23,060 nt of DNA, taken from positions 1-23,060 of the forward strand of contig JBIOJB010000047.1 in the NCBI GenBank assembly GCA_044450465.1, read 5' to 3'. The notes under the pieces are model-generated. The model did not search any database, was not told the origin of the DNA, and saw only the letters and a program-made list of their open reading frames with translations. This DNA is from JBIOJB01 sp044450465 (lineage in GTDB: Bacteria; Chloroflexota; Dormibacteria; Dormibacterales; Dormibacteraceae). This document shows, piece after piece, positions 1-7,080 of the stretch. Each line of letters begins with the position of its first letter. The first letter of the stretch is position 1. A program made the translations under genes and the position numbers.

Positions 1-522
1 AACCTCGACGGAGCCAGGCTGTCGGTGAGGCAGCAGTTCACGCGACAGGGGAGCGGCCTCGGCTTCGGTCCGCCAAAGAGTAAGAAGAGCGTCCGGACGA
101 TTGATGTGGACGAGGAAACGATCGCCCTGCTGCGCGAACAGCACGAGCGGCAACGATTCGACCGGCGTGCGTGGGGCACAGCCTACCGGGCTGACCTGGA
201 TCTTGTCTTCTGCCGGCCCGGTGGCTCGCCCGAGGATCCGAACAAAATCGGTCGGCACTTCGCTCGCCGGGTCCGCGATCTAGCCACACTGCCCGCGATC
301 GGGCTGCATGGCCTTCGTCACACCCACGCCACGCTGCTCCTCGAGGCGGGCGTCGACGTCAAGACAGTGAGCGAGCGCCTGGGGCACGATAGCGTTCAGA
401 CCACGCTCGAGCTCTACGGCCACGTGACGCCGAGGATGCGATCCAACGCGGCGGCACGATTCGGGTCGCTGCTCATGACCGCTCGCACCGCCCCGGCCTC
501 AGCGTTAACCGCCGAGAACTAG
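1..522 (+). CDS. Tyrosine recombinase (phage-type integrase), C-terminal part, 5' end outside window
   Basis: The frame is open from base 1 (N-L-D-G-A-R-L-S-V before the first GTG at 25), so the gene starts upstream and this is its catalytic C-terminal part. Visible catalytic elements are the beta-hairpin lysine region (KSKKSVRTIDVD), the HGLRHTHAT box with His-x-x-Arg, the LGH box (ERLGHDS) and the nucleophile Tyr in LELYGHVTP. The first catalytic Arg would lie upstream of the window. These are the family's R-K-H-R-H-Y residues, so the product cuts and rejoins DNA at attachment sites through a 3'-phosphotyrosine. Codon use is less GC-biased than in the genes right of 1500. A tRNA gene 0.9 kb downstream has its 3' end facing this gene, the usual geometry of an integrated element. 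It could be a chromosomal Xer-like protein, but the tRNA context favours an element integrase. Confidence 0.9.
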   Translation, partial: NLDGARLSVRQQFTRQGSGLGFGPPKSKKSVRTIDVDEETIALLREQHERQRFDRRAWGTAYRADLDLVFCRPGGSPEDPNKIGRHFARRVRDLATLPAIGLHGLRHTHATLLLEAGVDVKTVSERLGHDSVQTTLELYGHVTPRMRSNAAARFGSLLMTARTAPASALTAEN

Positions 523-648
523 GGCGCACTACACCGCGAGTCGGCACCCAATCTAGTGGTGTGTCGCTCAAACAGCGTGGTGGGTTGCGAGATCCCGAAC
601 GCTAGTTCGTCATTGGCGATAACGGGCGCCGGCGGCACACTCTGCGCC

Positions 649-1191
649 ATGGACGGTGCGTCTCGGATGATCGGCCACCGCGTCCTCGTCGACGGGATTA
701 TGGGGTCCGGGAAGAGCACGTTCGCACGTGCGCTCGCGGCAAGGACTGGTTTGCCAGTGATTCACCTCGACGTCCACTACTGGAAGCCGGGCTGGGTGCG
801 ACCGTCGGACGACGAGTGGAGATACCGGCAACGCGCGCTGCTCGCCGGCGAGGATTGGATCATCGACGGCAACTACAACGAGACGCTTGCCCTCCGGCTC
901 GAGCGCGCGGAAACCGTCGTCTTTCTCGAGACTCCTTGGTGGTTGTGCGCGAGTCGCGCGTTTGTGCGTGGGCTTCGCAAACCCGTTGGCGAGATGCCCG
1001 AGGGTTGCGAGGACTTGGTCAGCCGACGCTTGCGCGACGAGTGGGGCGGCGTTTGGAGGATTTGGCGCAACCGCCGTTCAGAACCTGAGTACGCACGCTC
1101 CGAGATCTTGCGGCACGGGTCTCACACGACGGTGCACGTGCTCCGTTCGCGGCGGGAGGCTAGTGCGTTTCTCGATGCCGTCCGCCGCTAG
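649..1191 (+). CDS. P-loop kinase-like protein (adenylate-kinase / 'topology modulation' FlaR-like family)
   Basis: About 180 residues with a clear Walker A loop (GIMGSGKST) near the N-terminus, then HLDVHYWKPGW, a WIIDGNYNETL segment and an ETPWWLCASRAFVRGL helix. This order is typical of small nucleoside-kinase-like ATPases annotated as DNA topology modulation protein or AAA ATPase. The true substrate of that family is poorly defined. I chose the ATG at 649 because the P-loop normally starts within the first 10-20 residues. An in-frame GTG at 556 would add an atypical extension, and ATG 667 is also possible. No convincing ribosome binding site precedes any of them. It lies between the integrase and the tRNA and shares the integrase's more relaxed codon use, so it is probably element cargo. 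Confidence 0.75.
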   Translation: MDGASRMIGHRVLVDGIMGSGKSTFARALAARTGLPVIHLDVHYWKPGWVRPSDDEWRYRQRALLAGEDWIIDGNYNETLALRLERAETVVFLETPWWLCASRAFVRGLRKPVGEMPEGCEDLVSRRLRDEWGGVWRIWRNRRSEPEYARSEILRHGSHTTVHVLRSRREASAFLDAVRR

Positions 1192-1405
1192 AGAGCACCA
1201 TCCCCGCCCGGCGCATAGCGCTGATCTGCCGATCGGTACCCTGCTCGCTTCGCTATCTGCCCGATCTGCTCGACTATCGTACCCGCCAGATCATTTGTCA
1301 GACGGACCACTAGCTCGCATGCGGAGGTCCGTGACCTCCCTGTGACCTCCCAGGCCAAAATCGCGATCGCGCGGGTCGTTAGCACCGATTTTTGAACTCA
1401 AAATG
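1192..1405. other. Non-coding spacer between putative element cargo and tRNA 3' end
   Basis: No supported gene here. It contains a hairpin plus direct repeat (1323-1351), a palindrome CGCGATCGCG (1362-1371) and an inverted repeat TTTGA-AC-TCAAA (1391-1402) a few bases from the tRNA CCA end. If the left part of the window is an integrated element, this is where one attachment junction and integrase arm sites would be expected. Confidence 0.5.
1323..1351. repeat. Overlapping inverted and direct repeats (GACCTCC motif)
   Basis: GGAGGTC (1323-1329) pairs perfectly with GACCTCC (1333-1339) across a 3-nt loop. The 10-mer GTGACCTCCC occurs at 1331-1340 and again at 1342-1351, so the motif is present three times in 29 bp. 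It may be a protein-binding array (integrase arm or excisionase sites) or a terminator for the tRNA transcript. The sequence alone does not decide. Confidence 0.6.
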
Positions 1406-1482
1406 TGGTCGGGGGCCCGGGATTTGAACCCGGGGCCTCACGGTCCCGAACCGTGCGCGCTGCCAAACTGCGCCAGCCCCCG
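1406..1482 (-). tRNA. tRNA-Pro (anticodon CGG), CCA encoded
   Basis: Folded by eye on the minus strand, the 77 nt give a 7-bp acceptor stem (CGGGGGC with GCCCCCG), discriminator A and an encoded CCA. The D arm is GGCGC...GCGC. The anticodon stem CACGG/CCGTG holds the loop TTCGGGA, so the anticodon is CGG (reads CCG, proline). The T arm is CCGGG-TTCAAAT-CCCGG. All stems are fully paired, so the gene appears intact. It lies 20 bp after the dedA-family stop on the same strand, so it may be read from the dedA transcript or from a promoter inside that gene's end. Its 3' end faces the integrase side. Confidence 0.97.
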
Positions 1483-1502
1483 ATCTCAGTGACCCGGTGA
1501 TT

Positions 1503-2279
1503 CTACCGGGCGGTCGACGGCTCCACCGGCCGCCGCCTTCTCGCCTGGTCCCTCCGGCTGCGGAAGAACTGGACCACCACCAATAGGACGACCAGGGCTC
1601 CCCAAGCGAAATACATCTGCGTGTGCAGGCGCAGGAAGTTCTCGAGGCGATTCCCGAAGTTGATCCCGATGATGATCACCACCCCGGCCCAGATCGCCGT
1701 CGACACCGCCACGCACGGCGCGAACACCAGATACGGCACCTTGAACACGCCGCAAGCAACCGTGATCGGAACCCGAAACCCAGGGATGTGGCGCCCGAAG
1801 ATGATCGCCAGCGCCCCGTAGCGCTTGAACCACTTCTCAGCACGGGCCAGGCGCTCCGGGCTCAGGTGCACGTACTCGGCGACCCTGCTCTCCGCCAGCT
1901 GCCTTCCCCACCGCTTCGAGACGTAGAACAGGTTCGTGGCGCCCAGGGTCACCGCGATGATCAGGCCCAGCCAAGCCGAGATCCAGGCGAAAAGGTTGCG
2001 CGGCACGTGCGCGCCCACGTAAAGGACGAAGACGTCGCCCGGCGCCGGCAGCGGTATGCCGGATTCCTCGATGTACAGGAGGGCGAAGCCCGGGGCATAG
2101 CTGTAATGGCGCATGAACGCCCTCAAGCCGCGCGTCCCGGTGCCCAGGAACTCGGGAAGGTCGCCCTCCAGGAAGGCGGACACCAGGACGGCGGCCAGGA
2201 TGACGACCACGAGGACCGCCACCCGCAGGCGGGGTCCGGAACGTACCCTTTCAAGAAAACGGCCGAGAGTGGAGGTCAT
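1503..2279 (-). CDS. DedA family (VTT domain) membrane protein
   Basis: 258 residues from the ATG at 2279, which follows GTGAGGGCG. In-frame ATG 2327 and a start at 2375 would add N-terminal residues lacking DedA similarity. An N-terminal hydrophobic helix (about residues 20-34) is followed by the DedA signatures EESGIPLPAPGD and, later, GRHIPGFRVPI. Further hydrophobic segments include ISAWLGLIIAVTLGATNLF, a stretch near AIWAGVVIIIGINFG, and a C-terminal helix before an Arg-rich tail. DedA/VTT proteins are inner-membrane proteins linked to proton-motive force, undecaprenyl-phosphate or phospholipid flipping. Which one applies here cannot be told. Two short-loop acidic/arginine motifs typical of the family are both present, so the protein looks functional. 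The tRNA-Pro follows at once downstream. Confidence 0.9.
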   Translation of the reverse strand: MTSTLGRFLERVRSGPRLRVAVLVVVILAAVLVSAFLEGDLPEFLGTGTRGLRAFMRHYSYAPGFALLYIEESGIPLPAPGDVFVLYVGAHVPRNLFAWISAWLGLIIAVTLGATNLFYVSKRWGRQLAESRVAEYVHLSPERLARAEKWFKRYGALAIIFGRHIPGFRVPITVACGVFKVPYLVFAPCVAVSTAIWAGVVIIIGINFGNRLENFLRLHTQMYFAWGALVVLLVVVQFFRSRRDQARRRRPVEPSTAR

Positions 2280-2362
2280 CGCCCTCACCGTACCAGCCGA
2301 GGATTGAATATCACCTAAATCGGCCATCAAGCAAGGGCCACCCCACGCGGCGCGTCTCGCCG

Positions 2363-2385
2363 ACCTCCCCGGCAAGCTGGGAGGT
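2363..2385 (-). terminator. Stem-loop after thioesterase gene
   Basis: ACCTCCC (2363-2369) pairs with GGGAGGT (2379-2385) across a 9-nt loop, 11 bp after the thioesterase stop. There is no U tract on the minus strand, so this is at most a weak or factor-assisted terminator. On the plus strand it is followed by TTAAAG. Confidence 0.35.
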
Positions 2386-2396
2386 TAAAGCCTGAC

Positions 2397-2846
2397 TCAG
2401 CCGAGGGGCTGGAGTTCGATCCTCGGGTCGACGACGGGCTTGGCCTCCATCAAGGTGGCCGTCGCATCGGCCACCCTCGAGTGATCGTCCCGGTTCTCTA
2501 TGTAGCCTGAGCAGTACACGAGGGTGCGGCGGGTGCTGTCCACCTTGCCCACGATGCGAACCGTCTCGCCCAGCTTCAGCGGCCGGCGGAAGCTCACCTG
2601 CAGCCGCCCGGTAACACCCGGGTGGCCCGCGTGCCACGCCGCCCAGCCCACGGCCTCATCGAGCATGAGCGACACCATGCCTCCATGGGCCATGCCGGCC
2701 CAACTCTGGAACCTCGGCGGCACGACGTATTCGGCCACCGATCCTTCCGGTCCCGGCGTGAAGACAAGCTTCAACCCATCCTCATTCAGCTGCCCGCAGC
2801 CGAAGCAGTGCCCGTCGAATCCGACCTCCATCCGGTGGCTCTCCAT
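2397..2846 (-). CDS. PaaI/YbgC-like hotdog-fold acyl-CoA thioesterase
   Basis: 149 residues, the usual length for a single hotdog domain. The core segment AGMAHGGMVSLMLDEAVGWA carries the HGG...DEA active-site pattern of PaaI-type thioesterases, followed by the strand-rich half (GRLQVSFRRPLKLGETVRI). An N-terminal CFGCGQLNEDGL segment is common in this subgroup. It would hydrolyse acyl-CoA or aryl-CoA thioesters in the cytoplasm; the substrate is unknown. The ATG at 2846 is preceded by GTGAGGAACTG (AGGA at good spacing). It follows the lipoprotein gene by 22 bp on the same strand and so is likely cotranscribed. Its closeness to the divergent acyl-CoA dehydrogenase operon hints at shared acyl-CoA metabolism, but no direct link is visible. 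Confidence 0.88.
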   Translation of the reverse strand: MESHRMEVGFDGHCFGCGQLNEDGLKLVFTPGPEGSVAEYVVPPRFQSWAGMAHGGMVSLMLDEAVGWAAWHAGHPGVTGRLQVSFRRPLKLGETVRIVGKVDSTRRTLVYCSGYIENRDDHSRVADATATLMEAKPVVDPRIELQPLG

Positions 2847-2868
2847 CAGTTCCTCACCTTCAGCATTC

Positions 2869-3378
2869 TCAGCCGCGGCAGTTCCAGGTACCCGCGAGGT
2901 GCACGGCCGCCGCCTTGCCAGTGGTGGCGTCGGTCAGCTGCGCATCAACGCTGCCCGACTGCTGCCCGCGATCCACGGTGAACGTCACCTTGTCAGTGTC
3001 GAGGTTGAGCCACGCCTGAGAGAAGTCGGTCGACTCCACCTGGATGATCGCGTCGCCATTCGTATAGGTGCCGGGGCCACGAAAGTTCGTAAGCAGGAAC
3101 ACGATGTGCCACTGCTCTCCGCTGGTGTCGATCGTTCCGTAAAAACCGTCCGACCACGTTTCTCCGGTGTGCGTGCGCGACCCGGTGCACTCGCTCTGCT
3201 GCTCCGAAGTGTCGGGCACGATGCCGGTCATCTGGCCCGTCAGCTCGCCCCCGAGCGTGAGGTTTTGAGTCCAGTTGCCCTGAGGAAGGATGGGTGACGG
3301 CGACGGTCCAACGTTGGCATTGGACTGGCTGCAGGCGGTCAAGACGAACAGGGCGACGATGCCCACAACCCGGGCCAT
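2869..3378 (-). CDS. Secreted lipoprotein of unknown function
   Basis: 169 residues from the ATG at 3378. An Arg-containing N-terminus and hydrophobic core lead to a lipobox (LTAC) with Cys16, so the protein should be lipidated and anchored outside the membrane. A short Ser/Asn/Pro linker follows, then a Thr/Gly-rich domain that looks beta-stranded (for example GNWTQNLTLGGELTG and AAAVHLAGTWNCRG). Two Cys in the mature domain could form a disulfide. An upstream in-frame start at 3450 would bury the signal peptide and overlap the divergent gene, so it was not used. I recognise no family. It is probably cotranscribed with the thioesterase that follows. Confidence 0.8.
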   Translation of the reverse strand: MARVVGIVALFVLTACSQSNANVGPSPSPILPQGNWTQNLTLGGELTGQMTGIVPDTSEQQSECTGSRTHTGETWSDGFYGTIDTSGEQWHIVFLLTNFRGPGTYTNGDAIIQVESTDFSQAWLNLDTDKVTFTVDRGQQSGSVDAQLTDATTGKAAAVHLAGTWNCRG

Positions 3379-3386
3379 GTGGTCGA

Positions 3387-3980
3387 ATGTTAGCCGTGGC
3401 AAGTGGCTCGGAACAGCTGACCCGGGCCATCCGTTCGCTCGAAGAGGCATTCCTCATCGGAGTGGATGGAGTCTGCGAGATCTGGCTCATCCGGCATGCC
3501 GACTGCTACGAGGACATGACCGAGACGAACGATCCCCCGCTCTCCGCACTTGGCCGCACGCAGGCCGCGCGGCTCGCAGAGCGGGTCCGCCGTGCCCACC
3601 CGACCGCCGTCTACACGAGCCCCTACCGCCGTGCGCTCCAGACCGCGCGCACCATCACCGATGAGGTGATAGTGGACGAGCGGCTGATCGAGATGGATCT
3701 CGGCATCAACGTGGACGGCAACTTCGACCTCACTGAAGACCCGACTCACGTGGTGCGCCGGATGCGATCCGCGCTCGACGACATCGCCCGCCGCCACACC
3801 GGCCAGCGGGTCGTGATCGTGAGCCATGCGGCGGCCATCGTCGCCCTGCTCACGGACATCCTCCAGCTCGACCACGGCCGGCTGCGGATCCTGCCCTACT
3901 ACACCAGCGTCAGCGTGCTGCGGGTGCTGGGAGACCGCGCGATGGTGGCCGCGCTGACCGACGTGGCACACCTCGAATGA
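3387..3980 (+). CDS. Histidine phosphatase superfamily (phosphoglycerate-mutase-like) protein
   Basis: The phosphate-pocket motif IRHAD has catalytic His37 (RHA in place of the common RHG), counting from the ATG at 3387. YTSPYRRALQTA supplies the second conserved Arg region, and IVSHAAAIVALL the second catalytic His (about residue 147). These are the hallmarks of the branch-1 histidine phosphatases, which form a phosphohistidine intermediate and remove phosphate from small molecules or proteins. The start is uncertain: ATG 3387 lies only 8 bp from the divergent lipoprotein start, and GTG 3462 is an alternative that still keeps the RHA motif. The stop overlaps the next gene's ATG by 4 bp (ATGA), so it is translationally coupled to the kinase-dehydrogenase pair. 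A phosphate-handling role in the same pathway is plausible. Confidence 0.85.
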   Translation: MLAVASGSEQLTRAIRSLEEAFLIGVDGVCEIWLIRHADCYEDMTETNDPPLSALGRTQAARLAERVRRAHPTAVYTSPYRRALQTARTITDEVIVDERLIEMDLGINVDGNFDLTEDPTHVVRRMRSALDDIARRHTGQRVVIVSHAAAIVALLTDILQLDHGRLRILPYYTSVSVLRVLGDRAMVAALTDVAHLE

Positions 3981-4954
3981 CAGAGCCGATCCGCTCCGAC
4001 CTCGAGGCGGCCTGCCGGGAGCGCCTGGGCCGGCCCCAGCTGCGGGTCGTTTCGGTCGATCCGGTCCCCGAGGGACACTCGGGATTCACCTACTACGTTC
4101 ACGTGGAGGGCGCCGGTGAAGCCACACGCTATGTCCTCCGCCTGCCGCCTCCAGGAGCTCGCATCGCGGGACCCGCGGACGTCCTGCGCCAGGGCCGGAT
4201 CATGGCCGCCCTGCACAGCGCCGGCCTCCCCACGCCGGCCGTACCGGTGGTCTGTCCGGAGCCCGTGGTCGACGGACGGCCCTTCATCCTCATGGAGGCG
4301 GTCGCCGGCACGCGCATCGAGCAGGCCGGCGTGCAGGAGGCGCCGCAAGCGATCGCCGCCTCGGCCGTGGGCGTGCTGAAGCGGCTTCATTCCCTGCCCA
4401 TCGAAAAGAGCGGCATCGGGAGCGAAGAGGTCGTGACCCTGCAGGGCGAGATGATGCGTTGGGCCTGGCTCATGCAGCGCGGCCAGGAGGAGTTCACCCG
4501 GCGCGCGGGGGCGCTGGGCGCGCTGCTCGCGGCGCAGGTGCCGCCAGAGCGACCTCCGTCCCTGGTTCACGGCGACTACCACTACGGCAACATGCTGTTT
4601 CGCGGCCCTGATGTGGTGGCGGTGCTCGACTGGGAGATCGCGGAAATCGGCCAGCCCTTACTGGATCTCGGCTGTCTCTGCATAGTGGCAATCCGCCGCA
4701 AGTACCAGGGCGCGCCCAACCCCGGTGGTGCGATCGACGTGTCGCCCGCGGATCTCTACCGCCTGTACGGAGCGGACCCGGCCGAGATGGAGTGGTACTC
4801 GGCGATGAGCCTGTACAAGTACGCTGCGATATTCGCCTACAACCTCATGCTCCACCGCCGCGGCAAGAGGCCCGACCCCATGTACGAGGGATTGACGGAT
4901 ACCATCACCGGCATGATCGAAGAGGGCATCGCCCTGCTCGATCGCGGCGCCTGA
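3977..4954 (+). CDS. APH-fold phosphotransferase, ACAD10/11-type (putative hydroxyacyl-CoA kinase)
   Basis: 325 residues. The N-lobe contains YVLRLPPPGARI (nucleotide-binding Lys/Arg strand region) and FILMEAVAGTRI (hinge). The catalytic loop is HGDYHYGNM (His198, Asp200, Asn205), followed by the metal-binding VLDWEIAEIG (Asp218). This is the aminoglycoside phosphotransferase/choline kinase fold. The subgroup adjacent to acyl-CoA dehydrogenases corresponds to the kinase domain of human ACAD10/ACAD11 and to the kinase of the levulinate pathway, which phosphorylates the hydroxyl of 4-hydroxyacyl-CoA. Family knowledge plus the neighbouring dehydrogenase gives that inference. An antibiotic-resistance role is unlikely. 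It overlaps the phosphatase gene by 4 bp and precedes the dehydrogenase by 21 bp. Confidence 0.88.
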   Translation: MTEPIRSDLEAACRERLGRPQLRVVSVDPVPEGHSGFTYYVHVEGAGEATRYVLRLPPPGARIAGPADVLRQGRIMAALHSAGLPTPAVPVVCPEPVVDGRPFILMEAVAGTRIEQAGVQEAPQAIAASAVGVLKRLHSLPIEKSGIGSEEVVTLQGEMMRWAWLMQRGQEEFTRRAGALGALLAAQVPPERPPSLVHGDYHYGNMLFRGPDVVAVLDWEIAEIGQPLLDLGCLCIVAIRRKYQGAPNPGGAIDVSPADLYRLYGADPAEMEWYSAMSLYKYAAIFAYNLMLHRRGKRPDPMYEGLTDTITGMIEEGIALLDRGA

Positions 4955-4964
4955 CTGGACCACT

Positions 4965-4970
4965 AGGAGG
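4965..4970 (+). promoter_or_regulatory. Strong Shine-Dalgarno (AGGAGG) of the acyl-CoA dehydrogenase
   Basis: AGGAGG ends 5 nt before the ATG at 4976. It fixes the start of the dehydrogenase and is the best ribosome binding site in the window; many neighbouring genes lack one. Confidence 0.9.
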
Positions 4971-4975
4971 GTCAC

Positions 4976-6262
4976 ATGGCCTGGGATTTCTCGACCGACC
5001 CGGAATTTGAGGCAAAGCTCGAATGGATGCGCACCTTCATGCGCGAGGAGGTGCTGCCGCTCGAGGTCCTCGAGGCCGACTTCAATGCCTACATGGCCGC
5101 CATCCGCGAGCGCCAGGCGGAGGTCAAGAAGCAGAAGCTGTGGGCAACGCACCTGCCGCCCGAGCTCGGCGGCCAGGGTTATGGTCAGGTGAAGCTCGGG
5201 CTGATGCACGAGATCGAGGGCGCGTCGATGTGGGGCCCCATCGTGTTCGGCAACCAGGCGCCGGACTCCGGCAACTCCGAGATCCTCGCCCTTTACGGGA
5301 CGGAGGCCCAGAAGAAGCGATGGCTTCACCCGCTGCTCGACGGAAAGATGAGATCCGGCTTCTCGATGACGGAGCCGAACACAGCGGGCTCCGATCCGAC
5401 GCTGCTTTCCACCACAGCCGTGCTGAAGGGCGACGAGTGGGTGATCAACGGTCACAAGTGGTTCACGTCGAACGGGATGGTGGCGGACTTTCTGATCGCG
5501 ATGGTCGTCACCGAGCCCGACGCCGGACCCTACCAGCGCGCCTCGATGATCATCGTCCCGACCGATGCGCCCGGCTTGAACCGGGTCCGCAACGTGCCCA
5601 CGCTCGGCGGCGGCGAGCATTTCGGGTTCGGTCACGCGGAGGTGCTGTACGAGAACTGTCGCGTGCCCGCGTCGAACCTGCTGGGGGAGCGCGGGGCCGG
5701 CTTCCGGATCGCTCAGGACCGGCTTGGGCCAGGCCGCATTCACCACTGCATGAGGTGGCTGGGCCAGGCGCGGCGCGCGTTCGACATGATGTGCGAGCGC
5801 TCGCTCCAGCGTGAGGCATTCGGCAAGAAGCTGGCTGGACACCAGACGGTTCAGAACTGGATCGCCGACTCAGCCGCCGAGATGTCGGCCGCACGCCTGA
5901 TGACGCTGCACGCCGCCTGGATCATCGACACGCAAGGGGCGTCGGCCGCTCGCAAGGAGATCTCGCTGATCAAGTTCTACGGCGCGAAGGTGCTGCACGA
6001 CGTGATCGACCGGGCGATCCAGGTTCATGGGGCGCTGGGCTTCTCGACCGACCTGCCGCTCGCCGAAATGTACGCACATGCCCGTGCGGCCCGCATCTAC
6101 GACGGACCGGACGAGGTGCATCGCCAGTCGGTGGCTCGGCACATCCTCGGCGGCTACAAGGCGCCTGAGGGGATCTGGCCGCGAGAGCACGTCCCGACCC
6201 GTCGCGAGGCCGCGCGCGCGAAGTTCGCAGCCCTCCTGGAGGCGGCGACCGCCGATGCCTGA
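4976..6262 (+). CDS. Acyl-CoA dehydrogenase, ACAD10/11-like
   Basis: 428 residues, full length for the family. Signatures in order: an alpha-helical N-domain with ELGGQGYG, the SMTEPNTAGSDPT FAD/substrate segment, HKWFTSNG, then GPGRIHHCMRWLGQARRAFD and, near the C-terminus, VHGALGFSTDLPL followed by IYDGPDEVHRQSVAR. In medium-chain enzymes the catalytic Glu sits in a YEGT motif; here the equivalent residue is Asp376 in DGPDEVH, which is characteristic of the ACAD10/11 group. These enzymes act on 4-hydroxyacyl-CoA-derived substrates together with an APH-type kinase, as encoded just upstream. The FAD is expected to pass electrons to electron-transfer flavoprotein if oxidation occurs. A perfect AGGAGG supports the start. 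The methyltransferase start overlaps its end. Confidence 0.95.
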   Translation: MAWDFSTDPEFEAKLEWMRTFMREEVLPLEVLEADFNAYMAAIRERQAEVKKQKLWATHLPPELGGQGYGQVKLGLMHEIEGASMWGPIVFGNQAPDSGNSEILALYGTEAQKKRWLHPLLDGKMRSGFSMTEPNTAGSDPTLLSTTAVLKGDEWVINGHKWFTSNGMVADFLIAMVVTEPDAGPYQRASMIIVPTDAPGLNRVRNVPTLGGGEHFGFGHAEVLYENCRVPASNLLGERGAGFRIAQDRLGPGRIHHCMRWLGQARRAFDMMCERSLQREAFGKKLAGHQTVQNWIADSAAEMSAARLMTLHAAWIIDTQGASAARKEISLIKFYGAKVLHDVIDRAIQVHGALGFSTDLPLAEMYAHARAARIYDGPDEVHRQSVARHILGGYKAPEGIWPREHVPTRREAARAKFAALLEAATADA

Positions 6263-7076
6263 CAAGTCGGGAAGGTCCGGAATGTCGGGCGAGCTGCCGA
6301 AGCCGCTCGAGCTGCCCGACTACGCCGTCAAGAACCGGGCCGTGTGGACGGCCGCCAACGCAGCCTATGCAGGGCCGCGCGCTCGCGACTCATGGGCCAA
6401 GAAGGACATCCACTGGGGCGTCTTCAAGGTGCCGGAGGACGAGATCCACGCGCTGCCCGACGTGCATGGGCTCGACGTCATCGAGCTTGGCTGCGGTACG
6501 GCGTACTTCGGCTGTTGGCTCAAGAAGCGAGGAGCGGCGCGAGTCGTGGGCATCGACATCACGCCGGCGCAGCTCGAAACTGCGCGCGAGCTGAACGCGG
6601 AGTTCCGGATGGGACTCGAGTTCATCGAGGCGAATGCGGAGGACGTTCCGCTGCCGGACGCTTCGTTCGACCTGGCGTTCTCGGAGTACGGGGCGTCGAT
6701 CTGGTGCGACCCGTACCTGTGGATCCCCGAAGCGGTGCGGCTGCTGCGGCCGGGAGGCGAGCTGCTCTTCCTGCAGAGCAGCACGCTGCAGATGCTCTGC
6801 TCACCCGACGAGTCGAGGGTGGCCGAGCGACTGATCCACCCGCAGAAGGGGATGCACCGTTTCGACTGGACGGCCGAGGACGAGCTGTCGACGGAATTTC
6901 ACATCAGCGGGTCGGAGATGTTCCGGCTGCTCAAGTCGTTGGGGATGGACGTGGTGGACTTCCGCGAGCTCTACGCGCCAGATGACGCCGTCGACCATTC
7001 TTATTACAGCTACGTGCCTGTCGCGTGGGCGAAGAAATGGCCGATGGAGGAGATCTGGCGATCGCGAAAGCGCTGA
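6255..7076 (+). CDS. Class I SAM-dependent methyltransferase
   Basis: 273 residues from ATG 6255, overlapping the dehydrogenase stop by 8 bp. ATG 6282 (MSGELPKP) has a better GGAAGG upstream and would give 264 residues. Motif I is VIELGCGTAYFG (about residues 75-86), motif II the acidic VVGIDITP end of strand 2, then NAEDVPLPDASFDLAFSEYG (motif IV region) and AVRLLRPGGELLFL. This is a methyltransferase type-11-like Rossmann fold using SAM. The acceptor is unknown. The C-terminal part (residues about 200-273), with SYYSYVPVAWAKKWPMEEIW, resembles other uncharacterised family members. It is the last gene of the phosphatase-kinase-dehydrogenase run. Two in-frame stops in tandem (TGA TAA) end it, at the base of a hairpin. 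Confidence 0.88.
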   Translation: MPDKSGRSGMSGELPKPLELPDYAVKNRAVWTAANAAYAGPRARDSWAKKDIHWGVFKVPEDEIHALPDVHGLDVIELGCGTAYFGCWLKKRGAARVVGIDITPAQLETARELNAEFRMGLEFIEANAEDVPLPDASFDLAFSEYGASIWCDPYLWIPEAVRLLRPGGELLFLQSSTLQMLCSPDESRVAERLIHPQKGMHRFDWTAEDELSTEFHISGSEMFRLLKSLGMDVVDFRELYAPDDAVDHSYYSYVPVAWAKKWPMEEIWRSRKR

Positions 7077-7080
7077 TAAG

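Noticed and set aside
1362..1371. CGCGATCGCG (contains GCGATCGC, the HIP1 octamer of cyanobacteria)
   Set aside because: One copy here and a similar CGATCGCGATCG inside the cyclase gene do not show over-representation in such GC-rich DNA.
1188..1385. Possible 65-residue minus-strand protein next to the tRNA
   Set aside because: No start signal and no family; it runs across the repeat/hairpin region, which is better explained as non-coding.
3977..4954. Aminoglycoside-resistance gene
   Set aside because: The APH fold is clear, but its overlap with the phosphatase and its place before an ACAD10/11-like dehydrogenase point to acyl-CoA metabolism.
4658..5842. Long minus-strand open frame (about 390 codons) opposite the acyl-CoA dehydrogenase
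   Set aside because: Shadow of a clear dehydrogenase with a strong Shine-Dalgarno; no recognisable protein.
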